From positions 62,001 through 126,000 of the forward strand of contig CALJFZ010000021.1 in assembly GCA_938074325.1 (NCBI GenBank): a stretch of DNA of 64,000 nucleotides. The letters are read 5' to 3'. This stretch comes from an uncultured Flavobacteriales bacterium. GTDB lineage: Bacteria > Bacteroidota > Bacteroidia > Flavobacteriales_D > Sanyastnellaceae. This document shows positions 24,658 through 32,953 of the stretch, piece after piece (the stretch's first letter is position 1; the number at the start of each line of letters is the position of its first letter). Both the position numbers and the translations under genes were made by a program. Under the pieces are notes generated by a model, which saw only the letters and a list, made by a program, of their open reading frames with translations, did not search any database and was not told where the DNA came from.

Positions 24658-27042
24658 TCAAAACTTGAAATTCCAGGTCACGGATGGGATGATGGGAAAC
24701 AAACTCACTTGATTCGCCTGTAAATCCAAGGTGCCTGAACTCAAGTCTCCTTCATTGCTGAAGTAGATGAAGTAGGGATTCATGCGGTTGTAAAGGTTGT
24801 ACACGCCAAAGGTCCAGGTGGATTCTCGGCGAAGGTCGCCCTTTTTCTTGGATTTGGCGGGGTCCGGCGTGTACGTGGCGCTGACGTCCGCCCGGTGGTA
24901 GGGGGCCATGCGGTAACCGTTGCGCGGGCCGTACACATCGGTGATCCGGCCTTCAAAGAGGTACCGTTGAATGGGGAGGGTCAATGAATTGCCTGTTGCA
25001 TAAACGAAAGCCCCTCCGAAGCGCCAAGACTTGGACAAAGTGTAATCCAGCACCACGCTGAGGTCGTGGCGTCGGTCGTATTTCGCTGGGAAAACGAGGC
25101 TGGCGTTCAAGTCATCAAATTGGCGCTCGGTCTTGCTCCATGTGTAGCCTATCCACCCCGTGAAACGTCCTTGTCGTTTTTTGACAAAGGTTTCCAGTCC
25201 GTACGACCAGCCTTCACCAAAGACCAGGTTGTTGTCTACGTTGTTGCCAATGTTGTCCTCTGGGCTGGTGTTTTCAGCATAGGCCACCAAGTTGTCCAAT
25301 TCCTTCCAATACCCTTCCACGGAGGCCTCCCAATCCTCATTCGCGCCGAGGGTTTTGAAGTAGCCCACGCTTGCTTGCCGGCCCCATTGCGGCTTGACGC
25401 GGTCTGAACTCGGGATCCAAATGTCTCCCGGAAGGGAACTGGTGCCCAACGAGGTGAGGTGGATGTATTGGTAGTTTTCGCTGTAGCCGGCCTTGATGCT
25501 GGAGCGCGGCCCCGTGGTCACACGCAGCGCCAGGCGGGGTTCCCAGCCCTGGTAAAACTGAACCACCTCCCCGGGGGCATACACCGTCACCGGTTGGGGT
25601 GTTATGCCGGGCGTCTGAATGGGGTAGCGGGTAAAAGGTCCGACATGCCAAAACCCACTCCAGCGCATCCCGGCGTGCAGGCGTACGTTTTCATTGATGT
25701 CGAAATCGTCTTGGAGGTAGACACCGGCCTCGTGGCTGAACGTCTGTTCGGACGTCCCAGTGTCGAACTCCGTATCGCCACTGCGTGCGTTGAAATCCGT
25801 CGGAATGAAATCGTGGTGCACGTAGTCAATGCCGCCTTTGATGACGTGGCGTGGGTTCGGATAAAAGCTCCACTCGGTGCGGCCCGATAAATCCTTGATG
25901 CCGCTTTCAAATCCAAATTCAAACTCCTCTTGGCCGGCCAAAAATGAGAACGTGTATTCGGAGTAGGTCATGCCCACATTCAAGAACATGCGGTCGTTGA
26001 GGATGCGATTCCAGCGAAGGGACCCCATGGAGTTACCCCAAGGGATGGACGTGTTAAATCCTGCTTCAGCACTGTTAAAACTGAAGACGTCTTGCCCAAA
26101 ATACCCCGACAAAAACAGCTGGTCGCGGTCGCTGATGCGGTAATTGATTTTGGCATTGAAATCGTAGAAAAAATACCCCGTGCCCTCGAACGCAGAACCT
26201 TTGATGAATGGGCGTGTCAAGACGTCGAGGTAGGTTCTGCGGCCGGAAAGTATGAGGCTGCAAGTGTCCTTGATGATCGGCCCTTCCACGGTGAGCCTCG
26301 AGCTGATCAATCCGAGTCCGCCAGTGGCTTTCCATTCCTTAGAATTGCCTTCCTTGAGCCCAATGTTCAGTACCGAACTCACGCGCCCGCCATACTCCGC
26401 GGGCATGGAGCCTTTGATCAGGTCAATGTTCTTGATTGCGTCGGCGTTGAAAACGCTGAAAAAGCCGAACAGGTGCGAGGCGTTGTAGACCGTTGCATCG
26501 TCCAGCAAAATGAGGTTTTGGTCCGGTCCGCCTCCGCGCACGTAGAAACCGCTGTTGCCCTCGCCGGCACTCGAAACGCCCGGGAGGAATTGGAGAACCT
26601 TTAAAACGTCCACCTCGCCCAACAGTGCGGGAAGGGCTTTGATTTGGTCGACCTCGACGGACTCTCTGCCCAAATCCGTGCTGGCCGTGTGATTGGTGCG
26701 CTCCCCTACAACGGTCGCCTCCTCGAACGCAATGACCGCGGGCTCGAGATCTACGTTGTACACTTTTTGATTCGGGTTCAGGACCACGTTGCGCGACTGG
26801 TAACCGATGAAGCTGACCACAATTTGGTCGGTCGCATCGGGCAAGGTCAAGCTGTAAAACCCGTAGATGTTCGTCGAAGTGCCGCGTGAATCGTTCAGTG
26901 GGATGACCGAGGCCCCTAAAATTTGCTCCCCGGTTGACGCATCGGTGATGGTGCCACTAATGGTGCGCTGAGCAATCGAAGTTGCTGCAGTGCTGAGCAA
27001 GGCAAGGATGCACACGAAGGCGCGGAAGGAGAGGGTTTTCAT
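24658..27042 (-). CDS. TonB-dependent receptor with carboxypeptidase-like domain
   Basis: A 794-residue outer-membrane receptor. It has a signal peptide, a carboxypeptidase-D regulatory-like beta-sandwich (about 24-110, RTISGTITDASTGEQILGAS), a plug domain (about 120-230; FLPGVSSAGEGNSGFYVRGG and GSMPAEYGGRVSSVLNI) and a 22-strand-type barrel ending in WNFKF. It resembles Bacteroidota receptors whose substrates are unknown; no SusD-like partner is present, so it is not a glycan Sus pair. The only downstream partner is the ABC exporter, 6 bp away. It is divergent from a peptide-binding lipoprotein at 27131. A perfect -7 box lies 8 nt before its ATG. Confidence 0.93.
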   Translation of the reverse strand: MKTLSFRAFVCILALLSTAATSIAQRTISGTITDASTGEQILGASVIPLNDSRGTSTNIYGFYSLTLPDATDQIVVSFIGYQSRNVVLNPNQKVYNVDLEPAVIAFEEATVVGERTNHTASTDLGRESVEVDQIKALPALLGEVDVLKVLQFLPGVSSAGEGNSGFYVRGGGPDQNLILLDDATVYNASHLFGFFSVFNADAIKNIDLIKGSMPAEYGGRVSSVLNIGLKEGNSKEWKATGGLGLISSRLTVEGPIIKDTCSLILSGRRTYLDVLTRPFIKGSAFEGTGYFFYDFNAKINYRISDRDQLFLSGYFGQDVFSFNSAEAGFNTSIPWGNSMGSLRWNRILNDRMFLNVGMTYSEYTFSFLAGQEEFEFGFESGIKDLSGRTEWSFYPNPRHVIKGGIDYVHHDFIPTDFNARSGDTEFDTGTSEQTFSHEAGVYLQDDFDINENVRLHAGMRWSGFWHVGPFTRYPIQTPGITPQPVTVYAPGEVVQFYQGWEPRLALRVTTGPRSSIKAGYSENYQYIHLTSLGTSSLPGDIWIPSSDRVKPQWGRQASVGYFKTLGANEDWEASVEGYWKELDNLVAYAENTSPEDNIGNNVDNNLVFGEGWSYGLETFVKKRQGRFTGWIGYTWSKTERQFDDLNASLVFPAKYDRRHDLSVVLDYTLSKSWRFGGAFVYATGNSLTLPIQRYLFEGRITDVYGPRNGYRMAPYHRADVSATYTPDPAKSKKKGDLRRESTWTFGVYNLYNRMNPYFIYFSNEGDLSSGTLDLQANQVSLFPIIPSVTWNFKF

Positions 27043-27050
27043 GCTGCAGA

Positions 27051-27058
27051 CAAAAGTA
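27051..27058 (-). promoter_or_regulatory. -7 box of the TonB receptor gene
   Basis: TACTTTTG, a perfect TAnnTTTG, ends 8 nt before the ATG at 27042. Confidence 0.45.
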
Positions 27059-27115
27059 CTTGGGCGGGTAGGGGTACCGGGTTTACAACAACTGGTTTTA
27101 GCATTTGTTGGACAC

Positions 27116-27122
27116 TACCTTG
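27116..27122 (+). promoter_or_regulatory. Possible -7 box of the peptide-binding lipoprotein gene
   Basis: TACCTTG (one base shorter than TAnnTTTG) ends 8 nt before the ATG at 27131. Weak. Confidence 0.25.
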
Positions 27123-27130
27123 TGCTGAGA

Positions 27131-28783
27131 ATGCAAAGGGTAAAAAACGCGCTACAATTTGGATGCTCGGCGTTCATCGCGCTGCTCGTGTTGAGCGGAT
27201 GCCGCAACGAAGGGTATGATGCATCCACGGTGTTCCGCTACAACGAAAGTGCCAACCTCACTTCCCTTGATCCCGCCTTTGCACGAACGCTTGAACCCAT
27301 GTGGGTGGTGGACCAATTATTTGACGGCTTGGTGGAGCTGGACGCACAATTGAACGTTCGGCCATCCATCGCTGAGTCCTATTTCGCTTCGGACCAGGGG
27401 AAAACCTGGACGTTTGTGCTTCGGAACGACGTTCGATTCACGGCGCACCCGGACGTGCCTGGGCTGCAGGAGGGCAGAGGAGTTCGCGCCGAGGACGTTG
27501 TGTTCAGCCTCAACCGGCTTCGCGATCCAGCGCTCGCCTCGAGCGGTCGGTGGATTTTGGATGCGTTGGACGAAGAAGCTGAAGGGGCAGGAATGGTCGC
27601 ATTGGGACCGGACACCGTCATCTTTTACCTCAAAGAAGCCTATCCGCCGTTTTTGGGCCTCCTTGCAACGCCCTATGCGAATGTGGTGGCCCCTGAGGCA
27701 GTGACCCATTTTGGTGAAGAATTCCGACGAAATCCGGTGGGGTCTGGGCCGTTTCAGCTGGCTTGGTGGGTAGAGGATGTAGCGTGCGTATTGCACAAGA
27801 ACAAGGCGTATTGGGAAAGCGATGAAATGGGTGTTTCGCTGCCATACTTGGATGCCGTGCACATTTCCTTCGCCGCGGACATGGGAGCAGAGTACCAAGG
27901 GTTGCTGCAAGGAAAGTTCGATTTCATGAGTGGACTTCATGCAGCCTATATGGAGGAATTGCTGGATGCGGAGGGTCGGCTGAAGGATGGGTATGCGGAT
28001 GTTTTGCGGCTGGAGACAACGCCGTTTTTAAAGACGGACTACATCGGGTTTTTGGTCGATGGAAACGAAGGAGAGTGGGCCCCATGGAAGGACGTGGCGG
28101 TGCGGCAAGCCCTCTCGTTGGTCGCCGATCGTGATGGCATTGCTCGGTCGCTGAGAAGAGGGTGTGTGGTTCCCACCCGGGATTTTGTTCCTCCAGTACT
28201 CATGGGAAGAGCTCGAGCGCGTCCCGTGCCTTATGATCCGGAGCGCGCCCAGAGCATGATGGATTCCGTTCGAGCCCACCATCCGGGTCCTTGGCCCGAA
28301 TTGGTCCTTACCACAACAAGCGACTACACAGACCTTTGTGCGGCCTTGCAATACCAATGGGAAACCCTGGGGTTGACTGTGAAAATCGATGTGGTATCTC
28401 CCTCTACGCATCGCGAGCGTGTCGCCAACGGCAAGGCCATGGCATTTCGCAAATCGTGGTTGGCCGATTATCCCGATGCGGAGAATTTTCTCTCGCTTTT
28501 TAAGACGTCCAATTTTGCTCCAGGCGGCCCCAACTACACCCATTTTTCCGACCCCGATTTTGATGCGCAGTTGGCCGCAACAATGACCGAAGTGTCTGAT
28601 TCCATTCGATTGCATCAGTATGCCGCCTTGAATGACCGCATTGCGGAATCCCTGCCGTTGATTCCATTGTTTCACGATCAAGTCACCCATTTCGTTCGGC
28701 AGGAAGTGGAAGGCTGGGAAATCAATTCGGTCAACCGATTGGATTTGAGGCGAGTACGCAAGTCAAGTGCGCCGACCCCTTGA
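27131..28783 (+). CDS. ABC transporter substrate-binding lipoprotein (family 5, peptide type)
   Basis: A 550-residue lipoprotein with signal peptide ending in the lipobox LSGC. The family 5 (DppA/OppA) fold is shown by NLTSLDPAFARTLEPMWVVDQLFDGLVELD, WTFVLRNDVRFTAHPD in outline, VFSLNRLRDP, and the C-terminal LPLIPLFHDQVTHFVRQEV. It would bind peptides or other small ligands outside the inner membrane. No permease or ATPase genes adjoin it, so partners must be encoded elsewhere. ATG at 27131 is chosen because it leads straight into the signal peptide; the longer frame would start inside the TonB gene. It faces away from the TonB receptor with an 88-bp gap. Confidence 0.9.
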   Translation: MQRVKNALQFGCSAFIALLVLSGCRNEGYDASTVFRYNESANLTSLDPAFARTLEPMWVVDQLFDGLVELDAQLNVRPSIAESYFASDQGKTWTFVLRNDVRFTAHPDVPGLQEGRGVRAEDVVFSLNRLRDPALASSGRWILDALDEEAEGAGMVALGPDTVIFYLKEAYPPFLGLLATPYANVVAPEAVTHFGEEFRRNPVGSGPFQLAWWVEDVACVLHKNKAYWESDEMGVSLPYLDAVHISFAADMGAEYQGLLQGKFDFMSGLHAAYMEELLDAEGRLKDGYADVLRLETTPFLKTDYIGFLVDGNEGEWAPWKDVAVRQALSLVADRDGIARSLRRGCVVPTRDFVPPVLMGRARARPVPYDPERAQSMMDSVRAHHPGPWPELVLTTTSDYTDLCAALQYQWETLGLTVKIDVVSPSTHRERVANGKAMAFRKSWLADYPDAENFLSLFKTSNFAPGGPNYTHFSDPDFDAQLAATMTEVSDSIRLHQYAALNDRIAESLPLIPLFHDQVTHFVRQEVEGWEINSVNRLDLRRVRKSSAPTP

Positions 28784-28842
28784 AGCGGCTGCGGGATTTG
28801 TGCCACAAGGCGTAAATTGTCAGGCACGAATCAACGAATTCC

Positions 28843-29862
28843 ATGCTCAGAATCGATTGCCATACGCACATCCTGCCCCGTGAAATGCCCCGCTGGACCG
28901 AACGGTTCGGAGGCGGTAAATACATTCACTTGGAAGCCAGTCCTCGGGATGGATTCGCGCGCATGATGCAAGGGACGCAGTTTTTTCGGGAGATTGGTGA
29001 GAATTGCTGGGATGCTGAAGTTCGAAAGCGGGAATATGCGGTCCTGGACACCCAGGTGCAAGTGGTGTGTACCATCCCAGTGATGTTCAACTACGACGCT
29101 CCGTTGGACCATGCACAGGCGATTTCGGCATTTCTCAACGACCATATCAGTGAATTGGTGCACCGCGATCCGCAGCATTATGCCGGGTTGGCGACCGTCC
29201 CGATGCAGGACACCGACGCGGCCATTCGCGAATTGGAACGGGCGAAGGAAGCAGGTCATTTGGGCGTTCAGATTGGCTCCAACATCAACGGAATGAACCT
29301 CTCGGACGAACGCTTCTTTCCATTTTTCGAGGCGTGCGAACGGTTGGGAATGGCCTTGATGATTCACCCGTGGGACATGATGGGGAAGGAGCAAATGGAA
29401 AAGTACTGGTTGCCTTGGTTGGTGGGCATGCCGGCGGAAACGGCACGGGCTGTGAGCTCCATGATTTTCGGTGGCGTCTTGGAACGCTTGCCGGGATTGC
29501 GGGTGATGTTCAGCCACGCGGGTGGTTCGTTTTTGACCACGTTGGGACGGTTTGAACATGGGTTCAACTGCCGACCGGATTTGGTCGCGGTCGACAACGA
29601 TGTCAATCCGCGGGATTACATCGGAAAATTTTGGATTGACAGCATCACCCACGATGCCGACTTGCTCCATTACGTGCTGAAGCTTCAAGGGGCCAAGCGA
29701 ATATGCATGGGCTCGGACTACCCATTCCCGCTCGGTGACTTGGAACTGGGGGCGTACATGCTGGACATGGGGTTGGAGGCGTCTGATTTGCACCAATTGT
29801 TTTCAGGGGCCGCCTTGGAATGGCTTGGCGTTCCGGCCGATCACTTTGGCCCGAAATCCTGA
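28843..29862 (+). CDS. 2-amino-3-carboxymuconate-6-semialdehyde decarboxylase (ACMSD-type amidohydrolase)
   Basis: A 339-residue amidohydrolase-superfamily decarboxylase. The metal ligands are all visible: His7 and His9 in CHTHILP, His175 in IHPWDMMG, His225 in SHAGG, and Asp292 in GSDYPFPLG. The whole protein looks like ACMSD, which removes carbon dioxide from the tryptophan-kynurenine (3-hydroxyanthranilate) intermediate and so diverts it from NAD synthesis. No other kynurenine gene is next to it, so the pathway context is unproven; a related 2-aminophenol or hydroxybenzoate decarboxylase role is possible. It starts 59 bp after the binding-protein gene. Confidence 0.85.
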   Translation: MLRIDCHTHILPREMPRWTERFGGGKYIHLEASPRDGFARMMQGTQFFREIGENCWDAEVRKREYAVLDTQVQVVCTIPVMFNYDAPLDHAQAISAFLNDHISELVHRDPQHYAGLATVPMQDTDAAIRELERAKEAGHLGVQIGSNINGMNLSDERFFPFFEACERLGMALMIHPWDMMGKEQMEKYWLPWLVGMPAETARAVSSMIFGGVLERLPGLRVMFSHAGGSFLTTLGRFEHGFNCRPDLVAVDNDVNPRDYIGKFWIDSITHDADLLHYVLKLQGAKRICMGSDYPFPLGDLELGAYMLDMGLEASDLHQLFSGAALEWLGVPADHFGPKS

Positions 29863-29927
29863 AATGCTCTGCAATTCCGCGCAACCTATTGAGCGGTCAG
29901 AAGGTTCTTCATCATACCACCTGAACC

Positions 29928-30485
29928 ATGGAAGCGGCCGACATCAACCTCATTGAAGCGTGCAAGAAGGGCGAGCCCCGTGCCCAACGTGAGGTGTATG
30001 CGCGGTTCAGTCCCATGATGTTTGCTGTCGCTTTGCGGTACACGAACAATGCACGAACGGATGCGGAGGACATTTTGCAAGAGTCGTGGATCAAGGTGTT
30101 TCGCCACATCAAGTCTTTCAGCGAGCACAACAGTTTTGAAGGGTGGTTGCGGCGAATTGTGGTCAATACCGCGATTACTCACTACCGCAGGAACCAAAAG
30201 CATGCTTTTCAATTGGATGTTGATGAGGTCTATGCAACCCCTGCGGATTTAGAAGCGTTCAAGGAATTGGATTTCACAAGAGAAGAATTGGCCTCTGCCA
30301 TCGCGCAGCTGCCCAAAGGATATGGAATGGTGTTCAACATGTATGTCATAGAAGGATTTAAGCACAAGGAGATTGCCGAGCAGTTGGGAATCGATTTGAA
30401 TACGTCCAAGAGCCAACTCAGTCGAGCTCGGAAGTATTTGCAAGGAATCCTGAACAACATGTCGAAACGTGCAACGAAGGCCTAA
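29928..30485 (+). CDS. ECF-type RNA polymerase sigma factor
   Basis: A 185-residue sigma-70 family factor with region 2 (MFAVALRYTNNARTDAEDIL, then QESWIKVFRHIKSF) and region 4 (LPKGYGMVFNMYVIEGFKHKEIAEQLGIDLNTSKSQLSRAR in outline). No region 1.1 or 3 is present, as expected for the extracytoplasmic-function class. It heads a three-gene unit: a single-span membrane protein begins 10 bp downstream and an exported protein after that, so a cell-envelope signal is likely. Many Bacteroidota sigma factors of this type are autoregulated; no operator was recognised. Confidence 0.95.
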   Translation: MEAADINLIEACKKGEPRAQREVYARFSPMMFAVALRYTNNARTDAEDILQESWIKVFRHIKSFSEHNSFEGWLRRIVVNTAITHYRRNQKHAFQLDVDEVYATPADLEAFKELDFTREELASAIAQLPKGYGMVFNMYVIEGFKHKEIAEQLGIDLNTSKSQLSRARKYLQGILNNMSKRATKA

Positions 30486-30495
30486 CGGAGAAGTC

Positions 30496-31038
30496 ATGAA
30501 AGCAGAAGAGTTTGATCAATACGTTCGTTCTCAATTCCGAGAAGAAGCTGCCATGCCGCCAGTAGGCGTTGAAGCGGCGGTATTTGCGGCCGTTGATGCG
30601 GAGAGCAAGGGGCGCCGCCGAGTTCGGCCCGCTGCCGCGTTGCTCATTGCAGCTGCTACAGGAGCGGCCCTTTGGTTGAATGCGCCCGAATCGGTTCCTG
30701 CTGAAACGCCTCAGCCGGTTCAAGCGGCGCCTGTCCAAGCAGCACCTGTTTCAGCAGCGCCAGCAGAGGCTGCAGCTGTTACCCAAGAAGCGGCTGAACT
30801 TCCGCTCGAGCAGAACCACGATTCTGGGACTGTGACCGTTCCTGAGCAAACGGCTGTGCCAAGTGGAACTTCTTCGTCAGTGGCCATTGGTAATCCTGTG
30901 CAGCCACAGCCCCTCGAACCGATTGGCAGCCGAAACGCGGCATCGGTCGTTGCAGCAGGCGAAGGCAATGCTGCTGAATTGCAGCGGAAAGGGGAAGAAA
31001 CGTGGGTCTTGCCCGCTGTGGTCAAGGTCAACGACTAA
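30496..31038 (+). CDS. Putative membrane anti-sigma partner
   Basis: A 180-residue protein with a charged cytoplasmic N-terminus (MKAEEFDQYVRSQFREEAAM), one transmembrane helix at about 36-55 (AALLIAAATGAALWL), and an Ala/Pro/Gln-rich extracytoplasmic part of low complexity. It has no recognisable zinc-binding anti-sigma motif (HxxxCxxC). Its place 10 bp after an ECF sigma gene and its topology suggest an anti-sigma factor, which is inference. A GGAG lies 6 bp before the ATG, one of the few purine-rich leaders in the window. Confidence 0.75.
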   Translation: MKAEEFDQYVRSQFREEAAMPPVGVEAAVFAAVDAESKGRRRVRPAAALLIAAATGAALWLNAPESVPAETPQPVQAAPVQAAPVSAAPAEAAAVTQEAAELPLEQNHDSGTVTVPEQTAVPSGTSSSVAIGNPVQPQPLEPIGSRNAASVVAAGEGNAAELQRKGEETWVLPAVVKVND

Positions 31039-31047
31039 ATTGCAGGC

Positions 31048-31866
31048 ATGCGGCCTGCTTGCCTTATTCTCTTCTTACATGTTTTGGCCTTGCCCGTAGC
31101 ATGGGGAGCGAATCCATTGATTGTTTTCAATGACTCCATCGTCATCGACGGCACCGTCATTCAGGTAGAGGCCCAAGTGCGCTTTGATTCCTTGCCACAA
31201 AGCTCCGCTCGCCCCGCGTTCGATCCGACCTGGTCCGTGTGCGCAATGACAGGCGTCGGAACGGATTGGGCTTACTGGAGTGGTCAGAGAGATGTGGCGC
31301 TGGGGTTGGAGATGCAATGGTTGAAGCGAACGTTGCATCGGGATTTCCGATCGAAAACGACGGTTTGGGTGGAAGGCACATTGGGCGCAATGCTCACATC
31401 CAATGTAGAGGTCGATCAGGGCACATTCCCGGATTCGTTGATTGGCTTTTTGCCGGCGACGAGCAATCAGCCGTTGCGTTTTGTGACATCCCAACAATTT
31501 GACATCGGAACCGAAACCGACACCTCCTCAGTAACTACAATTCGGTCTGCATCGTTCATGCCGTACGCCGCGTTGGGATTGACCGGAGAGAAGAAAGGGT
31601 GGTCCTTCCGAATGCAGGCGGGTATTCAATTTTTCCCCTCATCCATGGCCCTTCGGATTGTATTGAACGAACCATCGTTGACCGAGCCCCCTTTTGTTCC
31701 CGGGGCATTCATAGAAGGTCAGGTCCTGCCCCGCTTCGAAAGCGCCGTTGGTTATCGGGCGCCTCGTTCTCCATGGATGTTTCGAATCCACGGCACGGCA
31801 TTGCCGGGGGCTCCACAGAACCTCTGGGTTGGATTCGGCGTTACTTACATCAAGGACGCGGATTGA
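31048..31866 (+). CDS. Exported protein, possible small outer-membrane barrel
   Basis: A 272-residue protein with a clear signal peptide (ACLILFLHVLALPVAWG) and alternating hydrophobic stretches (DVALGLEMQWLKRTLH; MPYAALGLTGEKKGWSFRMQ; LWVGFGVTYIK) that suggest 8-10 beta strands ending in a barrel-like strand. No family was recognised. It follows the putative anti-sigma gene by 9 bp, so it is probably part of the sigma operon and may be sensed by, or a target of, that system. Confidence 0.7.
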   Translation: MRPACLILFLHVLALPVAWGANPLIVFNDSIVIDGTVIQVEAQVRFDSLPQSSARPAFDPTWSVCAMTGVGTDWAYWSGQRDVALGLEMQWLKRTLHRDFRSKTTVWVEGTLGAMLTSNVEVDQGTFPDSLIGFLPATSNQPLRFVTSQQFDIGTETDTSSVTTIRSASFMPYAALGLTGEKKGWSFRMQAGIQFFPSSMALRIVLNEPSLTEPPFVPGAFIEGQVLPRFESAVGYRAPRSPWMFRIHGTALPGAPQNLWVGFGVTYIKDAD

Positions 31867-31894
31867 TCCGCTCGCTTGCAGTATATTGTAGCTC

Positions 31895-32953
31895 ATGTCG
31901 AAAGCAATGGTCCATCATATGATTCGTTTCTCGCTGGTTGCGGTTGGCTTGGTATGGGGACATTTTGCATCTGCTCAACAGGTGATGAACGGCAGTTTTG
32001 AATCGCTTTCCGCATTGCCCTCTACCACCGGACAATGGTCGTTGGCGAGCGGTTGGACCGCCACGAGCAGTTCTGAAAACACGCCGGATGTCTTTCACAT
32101 GCAAGGCGTGGGAGGGGGAGATTTGCCGGAAACACCTGTGGCCATGGTGTTGCCGGATCAAGGCATGGCCATCGGTGGCTTTATGGCGGCTGGACTGCCC
32201 GGAACTGAGCGTAGAGAATACATCACGGGGTCGTTTACGAGTCCATTGCAACCGGGCGTTTCGTACCAAATGACGTTCCGCATGACCAACGGGGAGCGGA
32301 CGCCCTTTTCCCAAGCAGGACTGGGCGTGAGCGGCATGGGCATGCATTTTAGCATGGGGCCCTTGCAGCAATCTGGCTTGAGTCCCATCGAGGCGGAGCC
32401 ACAATTTGAGTTGACCCCGCTGTTTTACAGCCGCGAATGGGAGACCATTTCTTTCACTTTTGTCGCCCAAAGTGCATGGACCTACTTCACTTGGGGGGCA
32501 TTCGGTCCAGACAGTGGACGCAGCATCGAGCTCAACGAGGGTACTTCTCCCAGCATGGCGTATTACTTCGTTGATGCCTTCGCTATTGAATTGGCAGAGG
32601 AGGGCACCGCTTCGGATGAAGATGTTGAAAAGGGACCAACTACAAAACCCACAACCATTGACCTTGAGGAAGAACCTGCTTGGTTCGTCCCCAATGCGTT
32701 TACTCCAAACAACGATGGGGAAAACGATGTCTTTGTACCCGTGTGGAACAACTTTCAAATCAAGCGATTTGAAGTTTATTCTCGCTGGGGAGAGTTGGTT
32801 TATGAGCTTGCTCAAGGTGCGAACGAGGGGTGGAACGGACAAACCACGAAGGGAAAGGATGCAGCGCCCGGTACCTACATATGGCAGGTAGACTTGGTGG
32901 ATGAATCGGGAAAGACCATCTCCAAATCCGGTGCGATCACGTTGATTCGTTGA
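31895..32953 (+). CDS. Secreted protein with gliding-motility-associated C-terminal (T9SS type B) domain
   Basis: A 352-residue exported protein: signal peptide to about residue 27 (GHFASAQQ), a beta-sandwich region with a family-like NGSFESL start and EYITGSFTSPLQPGVSYQMT, and a C-terminal type B sorting domain of about 85 residues: FVPNAFTPNNDGENDVFVPV, VYSRWGELVY and GTYIWQVDLVDESGK. Type B domains take proteins through the type IX secretion system. The binding target of the N-terminal part is unknown. Its TGA overlaps the bshC ATG (TGATG), giving an odd pairing of a surface protein with a thiol-synthesis enzyme. Confidence 0.88.
   Translation: MSKAMVHHMIRFSLVAVGLVWGHFASAQQVMNGSFESLSALPSTTGQWSLASGWTATSSSENTPDVFHMQGVGGGDLPETPVAMVLPDQGMAIGGFMAAGLPGTERREYITGSFTSPLQPGVSYQMTFRMTNGERTPFSQAGLGVSGMGMHFSMGPLQQSGLSPIEAEPQFELTPLFYSREWETISFTFVAQSAWTYFTWGAFGPDSGRSIELNEGTSPSMAYYFVDAFAIELAEEGTASDEDVEKGPTTKPTTIDLEEEPAWFVPNAFTPNNDGENDVFVPVWNNFQIKRFEVYSRWGELVYELAQGANEGWNGQTTKGKDAAPGTYIWQVDLVDESGKTISKSGAITLIR

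Noticed and set aside
26990-27130. Upstream extension of the peptide-binding lipoprotein
   Set aside because: It would start inside the TonB receptor gene and bury the lipobox; ATG at 27131 gives a normal lipoprotein signal.
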